Part shown: piece after piece, positions 1 through 11,244 of the stretch
Layout of the letters: each line of letters starts with the position of its first letter
Numbering within the stretch: position 1 is the stretch's first letter
Source of the DNA: Rhabdornis inornatus
Taxonomy: Eukaryota; Chordata; Aves; Passeriformes; Rhabdornithidae
Direction: 5' to 3'
DNA length: 64,000 nt
Assembly (NCBI GenBank): GCA_013397075.1
Contig: VWZS01000308.1
Span: 456,553 to 520,552 of the forward strand
Notes under the pieces: generated by a model
Databases searched by the model: none
Told to the model about the DNA's origin: nothing
Seen by the model: the letters and a program-made list of their open reading frames with translations, nothing else
Position numbers and translations under genes: made by a program

Positions 1-149
1 TTACAAAATACTACAGATTAATTTAACAGCGTGGAGAATTTCAGTTTTCAGTGCACTACTCAAAATACTGCTTTTCTTCTTTAATGTAAACACTCCAGCA
101 TAGACCAAGACATCCCCATACCCAGAGAAGAGGAACTGGACAGAAATTC
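1..149. other. Unassigned non-coding sequence
   Basis: Mixed-composition sequence before the CpG cluster. No exon, repeat or RNA gene is visible. Confidence 0.5.
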
Positions 150-415
150 CGTCCAATTTCACGGCGTAAAGCGCGCTCACGCTCTGGAGAGACAGAAAGG
201 GAAGAAAAGGCGAGTGCAGCTGTGTGAGTCAGCCCAGAGGGCTGGGGAGCAGGGCTGTCCCCCAGGCTGACCTTCAGTGGAGCACCGATGTAGGCAGCAG
301 ATGGCCATGAGCAGCAGGAGCCGCGCTGCTCCGACACTTCGCGCCCCGCGCGCGGGCCAAGTGCCAACGCTCGCTGCCACCTCCAGGTAGATTTGGCCTC
401 TGGGAGACACCCGGG
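150..415. promoter_or_regulatory. Small CpG-rich cluster, possible promoter or first exon
   Basis: About 20 CpG dinucleotides fall in roughly 265 bases, including a CGCGCGCG-type run near 346-356. The surrounding tens of kilobases are CpG-poor and AT-rich. In birds such clusters often mark transcription starts (established knowledge). No TATA box or initiator can be assigned and the direction of transcription is unknown. On the + strand an ATG at 301 opens a frame that runs to a splice-donor-like CTCCAG|GTAGAT at 386/387. On the - strand a frame of about 100 codons is open across the cluster. Neither translation is recognisable. The cluster could also be a GC-rich repeat fragment. Confidence 0.35.
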
Positions 416-2779
416 TCTTCTTCAGGCAGAAGAGTCAGCACCAGTAGTTTCAGATGAGTTATCACCAGGGACTTGGTGTGGAACCAACCTTCTTCTTTGT
501 TCATCAGAGAAGTTTCAGCTGAGCATTAAAATATCACTCTCCAAAAGTGAGTTGAGCTCTCTACTCTCTGGAACTTCAGAGTTCTGAAACACCGAAAGGT
601 TTGGTTGCATTTTGCCTGACATCAAATATTACTATTTTCCACAAATGTTCCAGCAGAACTGATGAAGATTTGATGTATTAATTCAATATTTTAACTTCGC
701 AGGACATTTACTATGATCACAAACTGTTTCTTCAACCCACATCAATCAATTACTTTTTCACAACATGCAAGATAATCAAGTGAGAACTAAGAATGAAATT
801 GTCATCAGTGATAGTCCCAGACCTATAAAAAGGGATTTCATTTTTAAGAAGGAAATACTTTTTGCTTTTTTACCTTTCTATTTTATCACAGTGGTCTTTT
901 TTCCCCACTGATTTAAACTTTTTATTGTCTTGGAAAACTTGTAAATGATAATAAATTTTGTTATATTAATTACTTCTTTCAGAACATCTGATGCACAAAA
1001 ACTTACTGATACTTCTCTATTCCTATTGAAATATGGTAAAATAAAAAATTAACTGTAAATTCTATATGCTTAATCACAAAGGTAGTTACTTTTAGCAAAG
1101 GTAAAAGTCACCTTCTGCTTTGATAGAAGTTTTGATAATAGTTTTGGTTAAAATAGTATGAAAAATCCTGTTTTTCTCTTTGAAAAAGAGGCTTTCAAAC
1201 AGCTATGTTTCCCAGTACTCTCTTCACCCAAAACTATATTTAAAATACATTTAAATATTTTAGCCAATTCTAGTCCCAGTCCAATGGTTTGCTCTAGATG
1301 CATTCATAAATTATTGTCAAAGTAGGACTTTGTGATGATTTATATAAGCAAAATATATTTATTTTCTATTTTTTTCCTTTTTTTCCCTTCAGACATATAT
1401 GTATCTATAGTTTGCATGCATATAGAGAAGGCATAGTAATAGTTTTACACGGACCCTGAAGTAAATGAGTTGTTCACACTATTTAAATAATACACAAATG
1501 AGTTCATTCCATAGTTCCCTGCCATTTCTCCTGTTTCCCAGGAATATCTATTCACAAACCTGTTCTCTCACTAATTAAAAGGCAACAAAGTCCCAGTCCC
1601 CTGACTGTGTGCCGATTACTGAGCCTTTACTCCTTTATAGCCCTCAAATACCTGTTCTGCCCAATGTTATAAAGTGAAGTTTTGTTGTCTTTTGGCATAG
1701 AAAAGGTATTTAGAAATTCTAAAGAGAATTAACAGAAAAATTCTCCAAATAGATTTCCATAAATGCTACTTAATTCTCGAATCATGTTGAAAGAATTATC
1801 TGGGACACAATTTCAATGGAAGATTTACAAGGACTATGATATAACAACTGACCTGTTTGTAATTAATAATTAATATTACTTGTTAATGTGAATTTATTAA
1901 AATCACAGGTTATCAAAAGAAAATAAAAGTGTATCATGTCCTTCTTATAACAATCTTGTAACTATCTCTTTTCTCTCCACCATGTATTTCTCCACTGTAT
2001 TGTCACTAAATCTTGCCTTACAATCTTCCTGTACAGATGCCACCAAGAGCAGTAGTTACAGCACTGCTGATGGGCATAAACTAATTTGCATGATTCTCAT
2101 ACTTTCTTTTTATGGTCTGCAATGCTGTGAGAAAAATCAAGCCACAGTTATTAAAACCTTTGACCAGAGTTACCACTGCAATATTAATAATAATGGTAGT
2201 TTTCCATGATCTTAAAATAAAAAAAAACAAGCTTCAAGTTTTTGTGATTGTTGGATTGACAGTTTTCCTTTACCCTAGGAAAGCACTACACAAAGAGTAT
2301 GGCTAACAAATCAGCCATTTCTCACACTGGGTTCTCTCTAAACTCCTGCAGTTACCCCATATTTCTTGCTTTGCACTTCAGGAAAAGCAAGAAGCTTTTT
2401 TTTACCTCAAATGTTCTTTTGAGCTGCAAATACTCTTGTCCAGAAATCTGGTCCAAGAAGAGAAGGGCAAATCGCTCCCATATGTAAATCTTGACCCTTC
2501 ATGGAATGTTCTGTGGAGTCTGAAAAGGGTGCACTATTGAATTCCTCCCTCCTTCTCTCCACATCCATTGGTGTGGATCACAGAGGCCATAAGTTAGGGT
2601 TTTGAGGAGAAAGTAGTGATGAAAGGAAAGGTTCCTGATGAAAGGACTTTGATTTCTGCTTTCAGGTGAAGGGGGAAAATCTCTGCTTGGAGGAAGTGGT
2701 CTGTTATGGATACAGAGTATATAATCTGGGTTGGCATCTTTGCCATCATTTGGCATCTCTGGCTTGACCTATTTTTGAA
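416..2779. other. AT-rich non-coding stretch
   Basis: No recognisable exon, RNA gene or transposon. Only short chance reading frames and short homopolymer runs are seen, such as the A run near 2220. Confidence 0.6.
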
Positions 2780-2780
2780 T

Positions 2781-2851
2781 TATATGATTACATAAGGTTG
2801 GACTCAATGATTTTGGAGGCCTTTTCTAACTTTAATGGTTCCATGATTGTA
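2781..2851 (+). mobile_element. CR1 LINE, 3'-terminal fragment
   Basis: The stretch begins GGTTGGACTCAATGATTTTG, continues with 'TTTTCTAACTTTAATGG' and ends 'TTCCATGATTG'. This order (GGTTGGACT, gATGAT, TCCAACCTTAATG, ATGATT) is the characteristic 3' end of avian CR1 retrotransposons. Only the last ~70 bases remain, as expected from 5' truncation during reverse transcription. It is diverged and non-coding. Confidence 0.75.
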
Positions 2852-5140
2852 CACTTAACTGTATATTTGAACAAGTCTTAGTTCTTCACTATTAAAACAG
2901 TACGTGTCTACAATCTTATGAAATGTCTTAAAAGTAGAATTAACAATTTTTTTTCCCAGCAACAAAATGGTCATGTCCAGTGGGATATGTTCTTCTAAAG
3001 CATGTTAAAAGTCTCTGCCAGATGCTTTATTCCTTTAGTATTTGCAAAGTTTTTGTTTCTGTTCTCATGAGTCCCGCTGTTATGTTTAAAGCTGAAAAGG
3101 ATAAATGTTGATGCAAACTCATTTCCATCAAAAATACCAAGCTGATTTCAAAGTAATCTATAAGCAAGTACCCCAGGCTCCAGAACACATATTTAGTAAG
3201 ATTCTGTTTTGTTTGTACCAAATGGCAACCCAAACTGTATTTAGAATCCAGGAGGTTTGAGCTGCTCACAGAAAAGAGACAAAGCTTGCTCCAGAGTAGA
3301 TTTGAAGACAGTAGAATGATACATAGTTAAAAAGACAGAACATTATATTTATTCACTTAGGACCAGATTTTTGAAGGCATTATTACAACTGGAATCCAAA
3401 GAGAATGTCAAAGCAGAGAGTCAGGTGCTTATTATCACTAATTTCAATGGGGGCTAAGTGGTTTTCAAAACTAAATTTTCTTAAGTGCTTGTTTGCATCA
3501 CCTCATTATAGAAAGAAAAAAAAAAAAGGAAAACCCAGATTAGATTTTAATTCAAATCCCAAAAGGGATCTCCTTTCAGCAATTCCTGTGGGACATCCTC
3601 TTAGCAAGACTGGACTGGAAGTGATTCAGTCCAGCTTGCTTAAGGTGTGTGTTGGTGAGTGGATATGTGTTTTCTTACTTAATATATATGAAGTTTTTAA
3701 AATTATTTTAATATTCTAATTTGTTACTCTGACTTTATTGTAAAGAATTTTCTTCTGCACCTTATTCACTTACTCAAATTCTTCTTTACTAAATTAATTT
3801 AACAGAATTACAAGAAGTTTACTGCTTTTCCATCTTTCAAAGAATTTTATATGTAGACCTATCCTGTTTAATTCTTTCTATGTTAAATTAATAAAATTAT
3901 TTTAGAGATTTGGCCTTCTTTGTTTAGTTTATGCAGGGACCTGGAGTATAAAGCAATCAAAATAATCAGTAAACAGTGTCCAATTGTACAATATTTGTTG
4001 TTTATACATCTCTTATTTTGTAATATTCAAAACTGATCTTTAGTCTAATTTTTCTAAAGATAATAATGGAAATTAAGCACAAAAAGATGACAAGATTGTC
4101 TGGAGTGAAGGGCACTCTAAGTCCTGAATGAACTTAAGCATAGGGAAAACCAAAGGTTTCTGGTTTGGGGTACTCTACAACATGGTAACTCATTTCCTAT
4201 TTTAGACAACTCTCAGCATCTTGGCCAAAGGTTATATTTAAACAAATGAATTAAAATAATTTTCTTTGGATGCTTGATTCATTTATTAAGATAAATGTGT
4301 GGGGCCTCTGGTACTGATGTGTGCTTAAGGTACTGCATCATTATAAATCCTTGTGTTATTACCAGGCTTATGAAATGCCATGGCTGGCATTGGTGAGGAA
4401 AGGAAATCGTGGTGAAACAAGGTCAGCAGTCTCCTTTTGAAAGGCGTGGAGGAGAGTTTGTGTATTAAATCCTTTACTCGAAATGATCAGCTGTCCCAGG
4501 ATTTCAGAGTCATGTTCTGTCCTCAGAAAGTAGGATACAGCCTGAACCAAAGAAGATTTCACTGAACATTCAGTTTTCATGGCTCATTTCTGAGATTTGT
4601 AATGGAGATATCTTCCTTGTTACTTAGGGTTTTTTGGCAGAAGTATGTTTTATTATGCTCTCATTTTTAAAGACTGGGAAATGAGATTTCCTCATGTGCT
4701 TCTAAACTCAAATTTTGATTATTATATTGTTCCATAATGTTGTTCACTAAAACCTTTGAGGTAACAATATTTTCACGTTCTGGTGCTTGAACATCTGCTG
4801 CTGAAATCTCTCCTACTGAGCATCCTTTATTACAATGGGTTTCTCTAAGAATCTTGATTGATTGACTTAATTTGCTTTATTGAAGCCTTGGATATCTTGG
4901 TATACTGGACAAGTCCATTTAACTGCAGAGGCTTACATTCTCACGTTTAGACTTGCCCCAGTAATCATGATCACACATTTTATTCTTCAGTTTATTTTTC
5001 TGTTCCTCTTGGGCTAGAAGGTACTGAATTTTACTACTGAACAGAGTTTGTCTGTACCTAGAAAGCTGTGAAGATAACTCTATTTCAGTGTTGGAAAAAC
5101 CCTTCTATTTCTGTAATTACAAGACTATTTTATGTAGATT
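2852..5140. other. AT-rich non-coding stretch
   Basis: No supported gene. Contains a short A run near 3518-3530 and otherwise unremarkable AT-rich sequence. Confidence 0.6.
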
Positions 5141-5168
5141 TATTATACCATTTATATTATACCATTTA
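5141..5168. repeat. Perfect 14-bp tandem duplication
   Basis: TATTATACCATTTA occurs twice head to tail with no mismatch. This looks like a recent small slippage duplication; no function is suggested. Confidence 0.85.
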
Positions 5169-8100
5169 AGTATGACTCTTATGTTGGCAAAGCAGAACAA
5201 AAATGTGGAAAGTTATGTTGATTCAGGAGGATGCTAAAGCACAATTGTGATTCACACCAGAAAAATGACCTCTTCAGAGCCTAATTCAGAAAGAGCTTAA
5301 ATAAAAGCCATTCTGCCAATTGCTCACCTGCTGCAGATTTAGCTTCCCACTCTGTCATGTCCTAAGCAAAAGCCAGTGTATTCTTTGGGTAAGTGTGAAG
5401 GTGTTCTTCACTCCTACATCACTCCTAACAACTCCTGCATAAGAAGAATTAAAAAGAAATAAAAAAGAATACCACATTGTAATTAAAAACCAATTAAAGT
5501 TTAAGAGTAAGTTTCATTTATTAACTTCTCAGGAATCTTTTGTTACCTTTTCACTTTGTGAAAATGCCATGGTATCTGCAAAAGGGTAACACCTTCCCCA
5601 GAAGGATGATTCTTAAGTCCACAAAGGACATTAAAGACTGATTAGTTTTATAGCTAGTACCTTTTTTTATATGGATATTCACATGATGTGAATTCTTTCT
5701 GTCAAGTCTGCCACAAAACAAATTTTGTTAACCTGATTACCCATAAGAAATGAATAAAAGAGTTTAGAGATTCCACTGAAGTGGATACATTGCTTTTATT
5801 TAAATGAGTAGCTATAAATAAATTTATATGTTATTTACCGTCTTGCAATTCTTAGAACTCATAAATAAACTTTAAAATCTGCAGTGGCTGTTATATGAGT
5901 GTGAATGATTGAAATGCTATAATGTTTTGTAAATGTAATTTCAGCAAGCACAATCGATCATTACTCAAAGTAAAACTTGATTTTCTGGAATGTTAGTTAT
6001 TTGTCTGAAGCCTAGCTGGAATTTCCAGACTATAATTTTCCTCTCAAATGATTTATTTGTGCTCAGTATTAACAGGTTATTAGGAGTCCCTGTCAGATTC
6101 CACAATGAGTTAAAACACAAACATGAAATTTAGCAAGTGTTTTCCAGACTGATAACATGTGTGTTTGTGCTCACATTTCTGGATGTGTTTGAGTGCAGTG
6201 ATGTCCCCTTGTGGGCAAGGCTGTGATATTTCTTCCCTGCACAGAATTTATAGAGGAGATAAATCTATGCCCTGAGCCTTCTTCTCTGGAGTTTGCACTG
6301 ATTGCATACTTGTATGTAAATGGCTCCACAGTGGGAACTTGGGTGGATGTCAAATACTCATCTCAAAGGGCAGAAATAAGCAAGTCCATGTCATTGCCAT
6401 CTTAATTTTGAGTATCTGAACTCTTTAAAATTAAGCTAAACCCCATGACATGTGTCTTGAATGTAACTGTAATTTAAATCTTGATTCCTCCTCTCAATTC
6501 CATCACTTGAAGACACGACTGCTATCTTGGCATTTGTGTTTTCCATTTGCCTGGCAAGGTCTCATGACTTAGAGAGGAATGTAGATCACCTAACTAGAGG
6601 GGCACCACTCCTCATGTGCAAGGTGAGGGAAAAGTGGCCTGAGAATATACACTCATGAAAGATAAGAAGGTAGATTTTGTGCTGCCTGAGCAGCTGAGTC
6701 CCCTAAGGATGCCCAAAATGTGGGTGTAACACTTGCTGGAATTCAAGACATTGTGCTTTAAAAAGCTCTGGCAGATCCTTAACCCTTTAAATAGCAGTGA
6801 TTATGTGGGATGGACATGAAGAAGATAATAGTAAAAGTGTTCCTGATCAACATCTTTTACTACTGAATCTTTCTACTTGGTCAACTAATGCAATATCAGT
6901 CACATCCTGAAATAATAAAGTGTTTTATTAGCTAAGCAGTCCTCATTGCTATTAAAAATATTTATAAAATTAATTTGAAGGGTACTGTGACCTGTTATAA
7001 TGTCTTCACTTCTGACATATTATCACTACAAAGTTCTACATTCTAACGTTACCTAGCCAAAAATATCACCTTGCAGCAGGACTAGAGAACTACTTATCAA
7101 GATTTGAGAAACATTTTTATATGGGTTGACTTTGGAGAATAAGAAAATGAGTGCTTATTCTAAAAAAATCTATAGTTCTTTTTATTCTCTGTATGTATTA
7201 ACATGTTTTATATAGGAAAAAAACAATCTATTAAATGGCACAAGGGCGAGCCAATAAAAGCATTAATTGTATTCATATGATGACCAGGAACATTTTAAAA
7301 AGTGATAGAAATTTATGTGTATTTATTGAGCTTTACTTCCCTGAATTTTCATGGTATTATGCTCCTCTGCTAAAAATTATTCACCTATTATTTCCTCCCT
7401 TTGTCTTGCTGTTTTCTGCTACATCCTTGGAATCTGCACCTATGACTCCACAGGGATGTCCCTTTCCAGAGAATTAAATGAGCACAAAATGTGTCACTTT
7501 TTTGTCATTGCTGTGTTGGGGCAGCCTTCTGCCATGCATGGGCACCAAATTAACCCGGGACAGGGCAAAGGATGCTGGCAAAGGAGCTCACAGTGACCAG
7601 GGGGAGGTGTCAGCAGGGAAAGCTGCATCCTTGGCCCATAAACCAGGGGAAAATCTGAACACTTCTCTAGAGACTTCTTAATCAGGGCTGAAATGTCACA
7701 GAGATTATGCCAGAGGTAAAGTACCTTCTGGAATGATTTTAGGCTTCATTTTGCTGCCACTATTAATGTAGACTGCCTTTTCCCAGGAGGGGAACATTTC
7801 AGCTCAGCAGGATTATCAGTTTGAAGGAGTGTTGCTTCACACAAGTGGTCCTGTTTCAATAAACCTTGTTTGACAGTGAAGGCTGCAGTGTTCTCCTGTG
7901 CTTTCTGAGGCTGCACAAGGATAGATGTGTCTGGGCTTTTTACAGTTCTTCCTGTCAGATTAATTTCAAGGAGTCAGGAGCATTAACAACTCCTTCACTT
8001 AAAGAGGACGGGTAAGGATTTCTGTCTCTCTGTCTTCCATGCCTCTAATAATTGCCTATCTCCCAGCAGAGCACTGTAGACCACTAATGCTGCACTGAGA

Positions 8101-8495
8101 TACCAAACTGATGGTGTCCCTGAAGAATCTGTGCAGGAGAGGAGGGGACAAGCACACTGGGTAAGGGAGCTCCCATCTTCTCTACACCTTGGAGGGAAGG
8201 GATGGATACTTTCACCCAGGTTAGGGACTGGATGGTGGTAGGGGAGAGCAAGGGAAGAAGGCAGCCAAGCTCTGAATCACAGAATTCATGCTGAGTGGGG
8301 CATGAAGCTCTTACACATAGGAATTAATAGTTTTCTGAGATTAAATGCTAACAACAACAAAAATATGTCAGCTGCATATCAGTGTCCTTGCCTCTTCAGG
8401 AGATCATAACTGCCACAAATGCATCAAAATGTATATAATTTTTCCATTGTTTGGGACTTTTCCACATTATAGGTGTGCTTGTATGTCAGTGGAGC
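5169..8495. other. Non-coding stretch, slightly GC-richer at 7.5-8.3 kb
   Basis: No recognisable exon or transposon. The part from about 7510 to 8280 is somewhat richer in G and C than its surroundings, without a domain, splice pattern or repeat that I can name. Confidence 0.55.
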
Positions 8496-8862
8496 AGGAA
8501 GGTCAGCCCTAAACTGTGTATTCCACAGGAACATTTGTCATGCTGTTAAATAATAACCTGTGCTGTGGAAGAGCCTTTATTTGAATTACGTCCATACATG
8601 TTAACTAAAACTGGACTGTTCCTTCTGTATATATTTAACAGTCAGAAAATCTCCTTGATGTCAGATAGAAATTACCAAGTATTTTGAAAGTAGTCTTGTT
8701 TTGTGCAAAGCTGTTTTGCTGACTCCCTCTTATCCAAGGTGTACCTATGCTGATAGCATCTTGTTTTCTTAAGTGAATTTCTTGTAAAAAGATTATGTCA
8801 GCTTTTTTCAGTTTCAAAGTATTTTTTGTGGTTATAACTCTAAGCCATTTATGTTCCCCATT
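8496..8862 (-). pseudogene. Decayed L1-type LINE ORF2 endonuclease fragment
   Basis: Read on the minus strand, conserved blocks of an APE-like LINE endonuclease appear in the right order. NINGL is at 8855-8841. KLKKADIIFLQEIHL ends at 8770 (compare the family's LQETHL, which contains the catalytic glutamate). A weaker SFAQNKTTFKIL follows. VLVNMYGRN is at 8611-8585 (compare N-x-Y-x-P-N), and a possible LG(A)D trace is near 8512-8502 (compare GDFN). Spacing is close to that of L1 ORF2: about 23 codons between the first two blocks, 62 to the third and 30 to the fourth. The blocks lie in different frames and a stop falls at 8635, so the piece is dead. No reverse-transcriptase part is seen downstream. 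CR1 is the dominant avian LINE, so an L1/Tx1-type relic would be old and uncommon. Confidence 0.5.
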
Positions 8863-9860
8863 ACAAATTCAATTATCTGGTTTGCCATAATTCCCCTCTG
8901 TAATATTTGACCATTTGGTATACTATACAATATAATTGTCCAGTTTTAACATAACTATAAAAAGACTACTATTCTAAAACTATTTGGAGATGCTGATTTT
9001 TTGAAGGGATTAATATGTCAATATAACTCTGAAAAACCTACGAAAAAAATCTGCATATATTTACAGTTCATTTTTAGCCCAGTTTCTCATTAAGAGTCTC
9101 TGTTGATTTCTTATATCGTCATTAAATCACTTATCCATAAAAATGATAAAATTAATTATTTGCAAAAAAAAAAAAAGGGAAAGATGGGAAGCCAAAGTAA
9201 TAGAGATAATCAACACAGTTGTGGCTACACTGCAAGATGTAAATAAAGTAAATAAGCAAGACAGACTGGAAGGGTGTGAATTTTTCTTTCCTTTTGTGGT
9301 ATGCAGATGTGACTCTACTGGTACAAAAAAAAAAAAAAAGAAGTGTGTGTTGTTTGAAGTTTTTCCTTGAAAAATTCTATTACAGGCCAGTCATCATATC
9401 TAAATTTCCCTGGCTGATGGAATCTGACAGGATCACAGCCTACGGGAATATGTCTGTAGGCCAGTAATTTTTTTTTTTTGTTCTTGTCAGAAATACTCAA
9501 AAGGGTAAGGCCATCTGCTTTCCAGCAATTAGATAGTCCCCTTTCAATTGTAATATACTGTGAGCCAGATAATTTATTCATCCCAGGGTAAATGTATACG
9601 CTAGCAGTATGGTGGAAATGGAGAGAACTAAGCCTGGCAGCAGAATAAAAAGCTCTGCTGTACCTCATGCCACCCACACAGTCAGCCTGTCACACTGGCT
9701 GGCTCTCTGAGCATCCCTTCCCAGCCCCCTCTTGCTTTGGGACATGAAGGAAAGCTGTCATTGCCCAGTTACTGGAAGATCTCTGAAGAGCTGTGGTCAT
9801 TTGGTTTAAAATTTTCAGTGGTCCATGAAGATGTAGATGGATTGTCTGATTTGGGTAATA
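8863..9860. other. Non-coding stretch with A-runs
   Basis: Contains A runs near 9163-9175 and 9325-9339 and a T run near 9470-9480. No gene or complete element is supported. Confidence 0.55.
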
Positions 9861-9882
9861 ACACATCTGGTAACAGATGTGT
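9861..9882. repeat. Perfect inverted repeat, 9-bp arms, GTAA loop
   Basis: ACACATCTG (9861-9869) and CAGATGTGT (9874-9882) are exact reverse complements separated by GTAA. As RNA the loop would be GUAA, a GNRA tetraloop. Each arm also holds an E-box-like CANNTG core. No transposon explains it. Confidence 0.8.
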
Positions 9883-10020
9883 ATCTGGCAGATACAGCAC
9901 AACCACTGTGCAAGACAGAGTATCAATGAAACCAATGCAACAAGCAGAAATGTGCACCCATAAAGGAGATTTTTTTAATCTCAGTGTCACCCAGTGGACA
10001 AAATTTGTTGCTGCTGCTAT
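9883..10020. other. Non-coding stretch between two hairpins
   Basis: Long frames are open on both strands here (about 117 codons on +, 91 on -), but neither product is recognisable and there is no convincing exon structure. Confidence 0.4.
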
Positions 10021-10041
10021 CAAAAAGCCACAGGCTTTTTG
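10021..10041. repeat. Perfect inverted repeat, 9-bp arms, 3-base loop
   Basis: CAAAAAGCC and GGCTTTTTG flank ACA. The structure lies 139 bases after the hairpin at 9861-9882. A terminator role is not expected in a vertebrate genome. Confidence 0.8.
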
Positions 10042-11216
10042 CACTAATCAGAGGCAGGACCATGAGATGCTCCATGGCTGTGTACCCTGATCCCAGTGGG
10101 ATCTCCTTGGGCAGTAGCAGTCTGGTGGGTGCCCAGGGGATGGAAAGATGCTGATGCAGGCTGCAGACCTCACATGGGCATTGTGTAAAGGCAACCCAAC
10201 AGTTTTCTCCTGGGAAAACTCACACCACCCTGGAGGAAGGCTGATGACATCAACCTTGGGGCCAGGAGGGCTTCTGGAAAGTGAGTGTGACACCAGCCAT
10301 AATTGGCAGTTTATTTGTAGGTTTTCTGATATAACAATTTACATTGTCAATAATCAGGCTTTACGAATCACCATGTGAGGTGCTGATAGTATTAAAACTG
10401 GACTAATAACTATTACTTGCTGTAGTTTGATTAGACTGCTAAAACATGAATTAGGGAAACAGCAAATTCTTGCATCCATGTTTATGGTACCTTCCCTTAT
10501 TCCCCATGATGAGGTTTTGAGTGCTACCAGTGGAAGAGCTTCCTGCTGGAGTTAATTCCATGTGACAATGAAAAAATTGACTTTGAAGCACTTAGTGTAA
10601 CAGTAGCCATATTTAAAGATCCCAAGCTAACAGAATAAGGAAAAAAAAGTCTTGTGAGTACTAAGCCTCTAAAATTAATCTGGATCTCTCCTCTTAACTG
10701 TATTTTTACATAAATGGCAATTATACAGTTTTAAAGGGTGAGAGGTCAAGTAGATATTTCTCTGGAGGAAAACTCTGGTTCCAAGCTCTTTCAATATGCA
10801 GGAAAATTCTGATACAAATCTTATCAAAAGTGTCTAGCTGTTGCTTTGTAATAGTAAACTAAAAGAAAATATTGTAATTAGTCTGCTTTGAATGGTGGAG
10901 AGACTCAGAAAATTTTATCCCACTGCTATTAAAAACATGAGAATTTTATTGGTATTTGAAAAATTATTCAAATCAGTAGTGTGTAGCTTTTATGAGCACA
11001 CATTAATCAAATTTCATTGGATGGAACTGATTTTTAAAAAGCACGTATCCAAGACATAGATGCAACTCTTTCTAGAAATGCTTTCCAGTCTATCCTTTGC
11101 TTGCATGACATGGGAGATGCTGAAGAAGTGAATTCAGAGTCTAGGTAATGGGACACCTGCAATGGTCACGTGGCCTGGGGTTGGGCACAGCATTTTCCAG
11201 CTGCTGTTGGATATTA
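10042..11216. other. Non-coding stretch
   Basis: No recognisable gene, RNA or repeat. Confidence 0.55.
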
Positions 11217-11244
11217 GATGTTGGATGTTGGATGTTGGATGTTG
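11217..11244. repeat. Short 7-bp tandem repeat (GATGTTG)4
   Basis: Four exact copies of GATGTTG are seen, preceded by a degenerate copy. Low-copy minisatellite, likely length-variable. Confidence 0.85.

Noticed and set aside
56..367. 103-codon minus-strand frame through the CpG cluster
   Set aside because: GC-rich sequence reduces stops. The product is not recognisable and the + strand is open too.
7500..7680. GC-richer patch considered as an LTR end or exon
   Set aside because: No LTR boundaries, regulatory boxes or splice sites could be identified.
9300..9323. Peptide YADVTLLV resembling the reverse-transcriptase motif YADD
   Set aside because: The second aspartate is missing, the surrounding residues do not fit a polymerase domain, and the strand is opposite to the nearby L1-like relic. 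Probably coincidence.
9737..10090. 117-codon + frame and overlapping 91-codon - frame
   Set aside because: Neither product is recognisable and no convincing splice or promoter context is present. Two overlapping frames suggest low stop density by chance.
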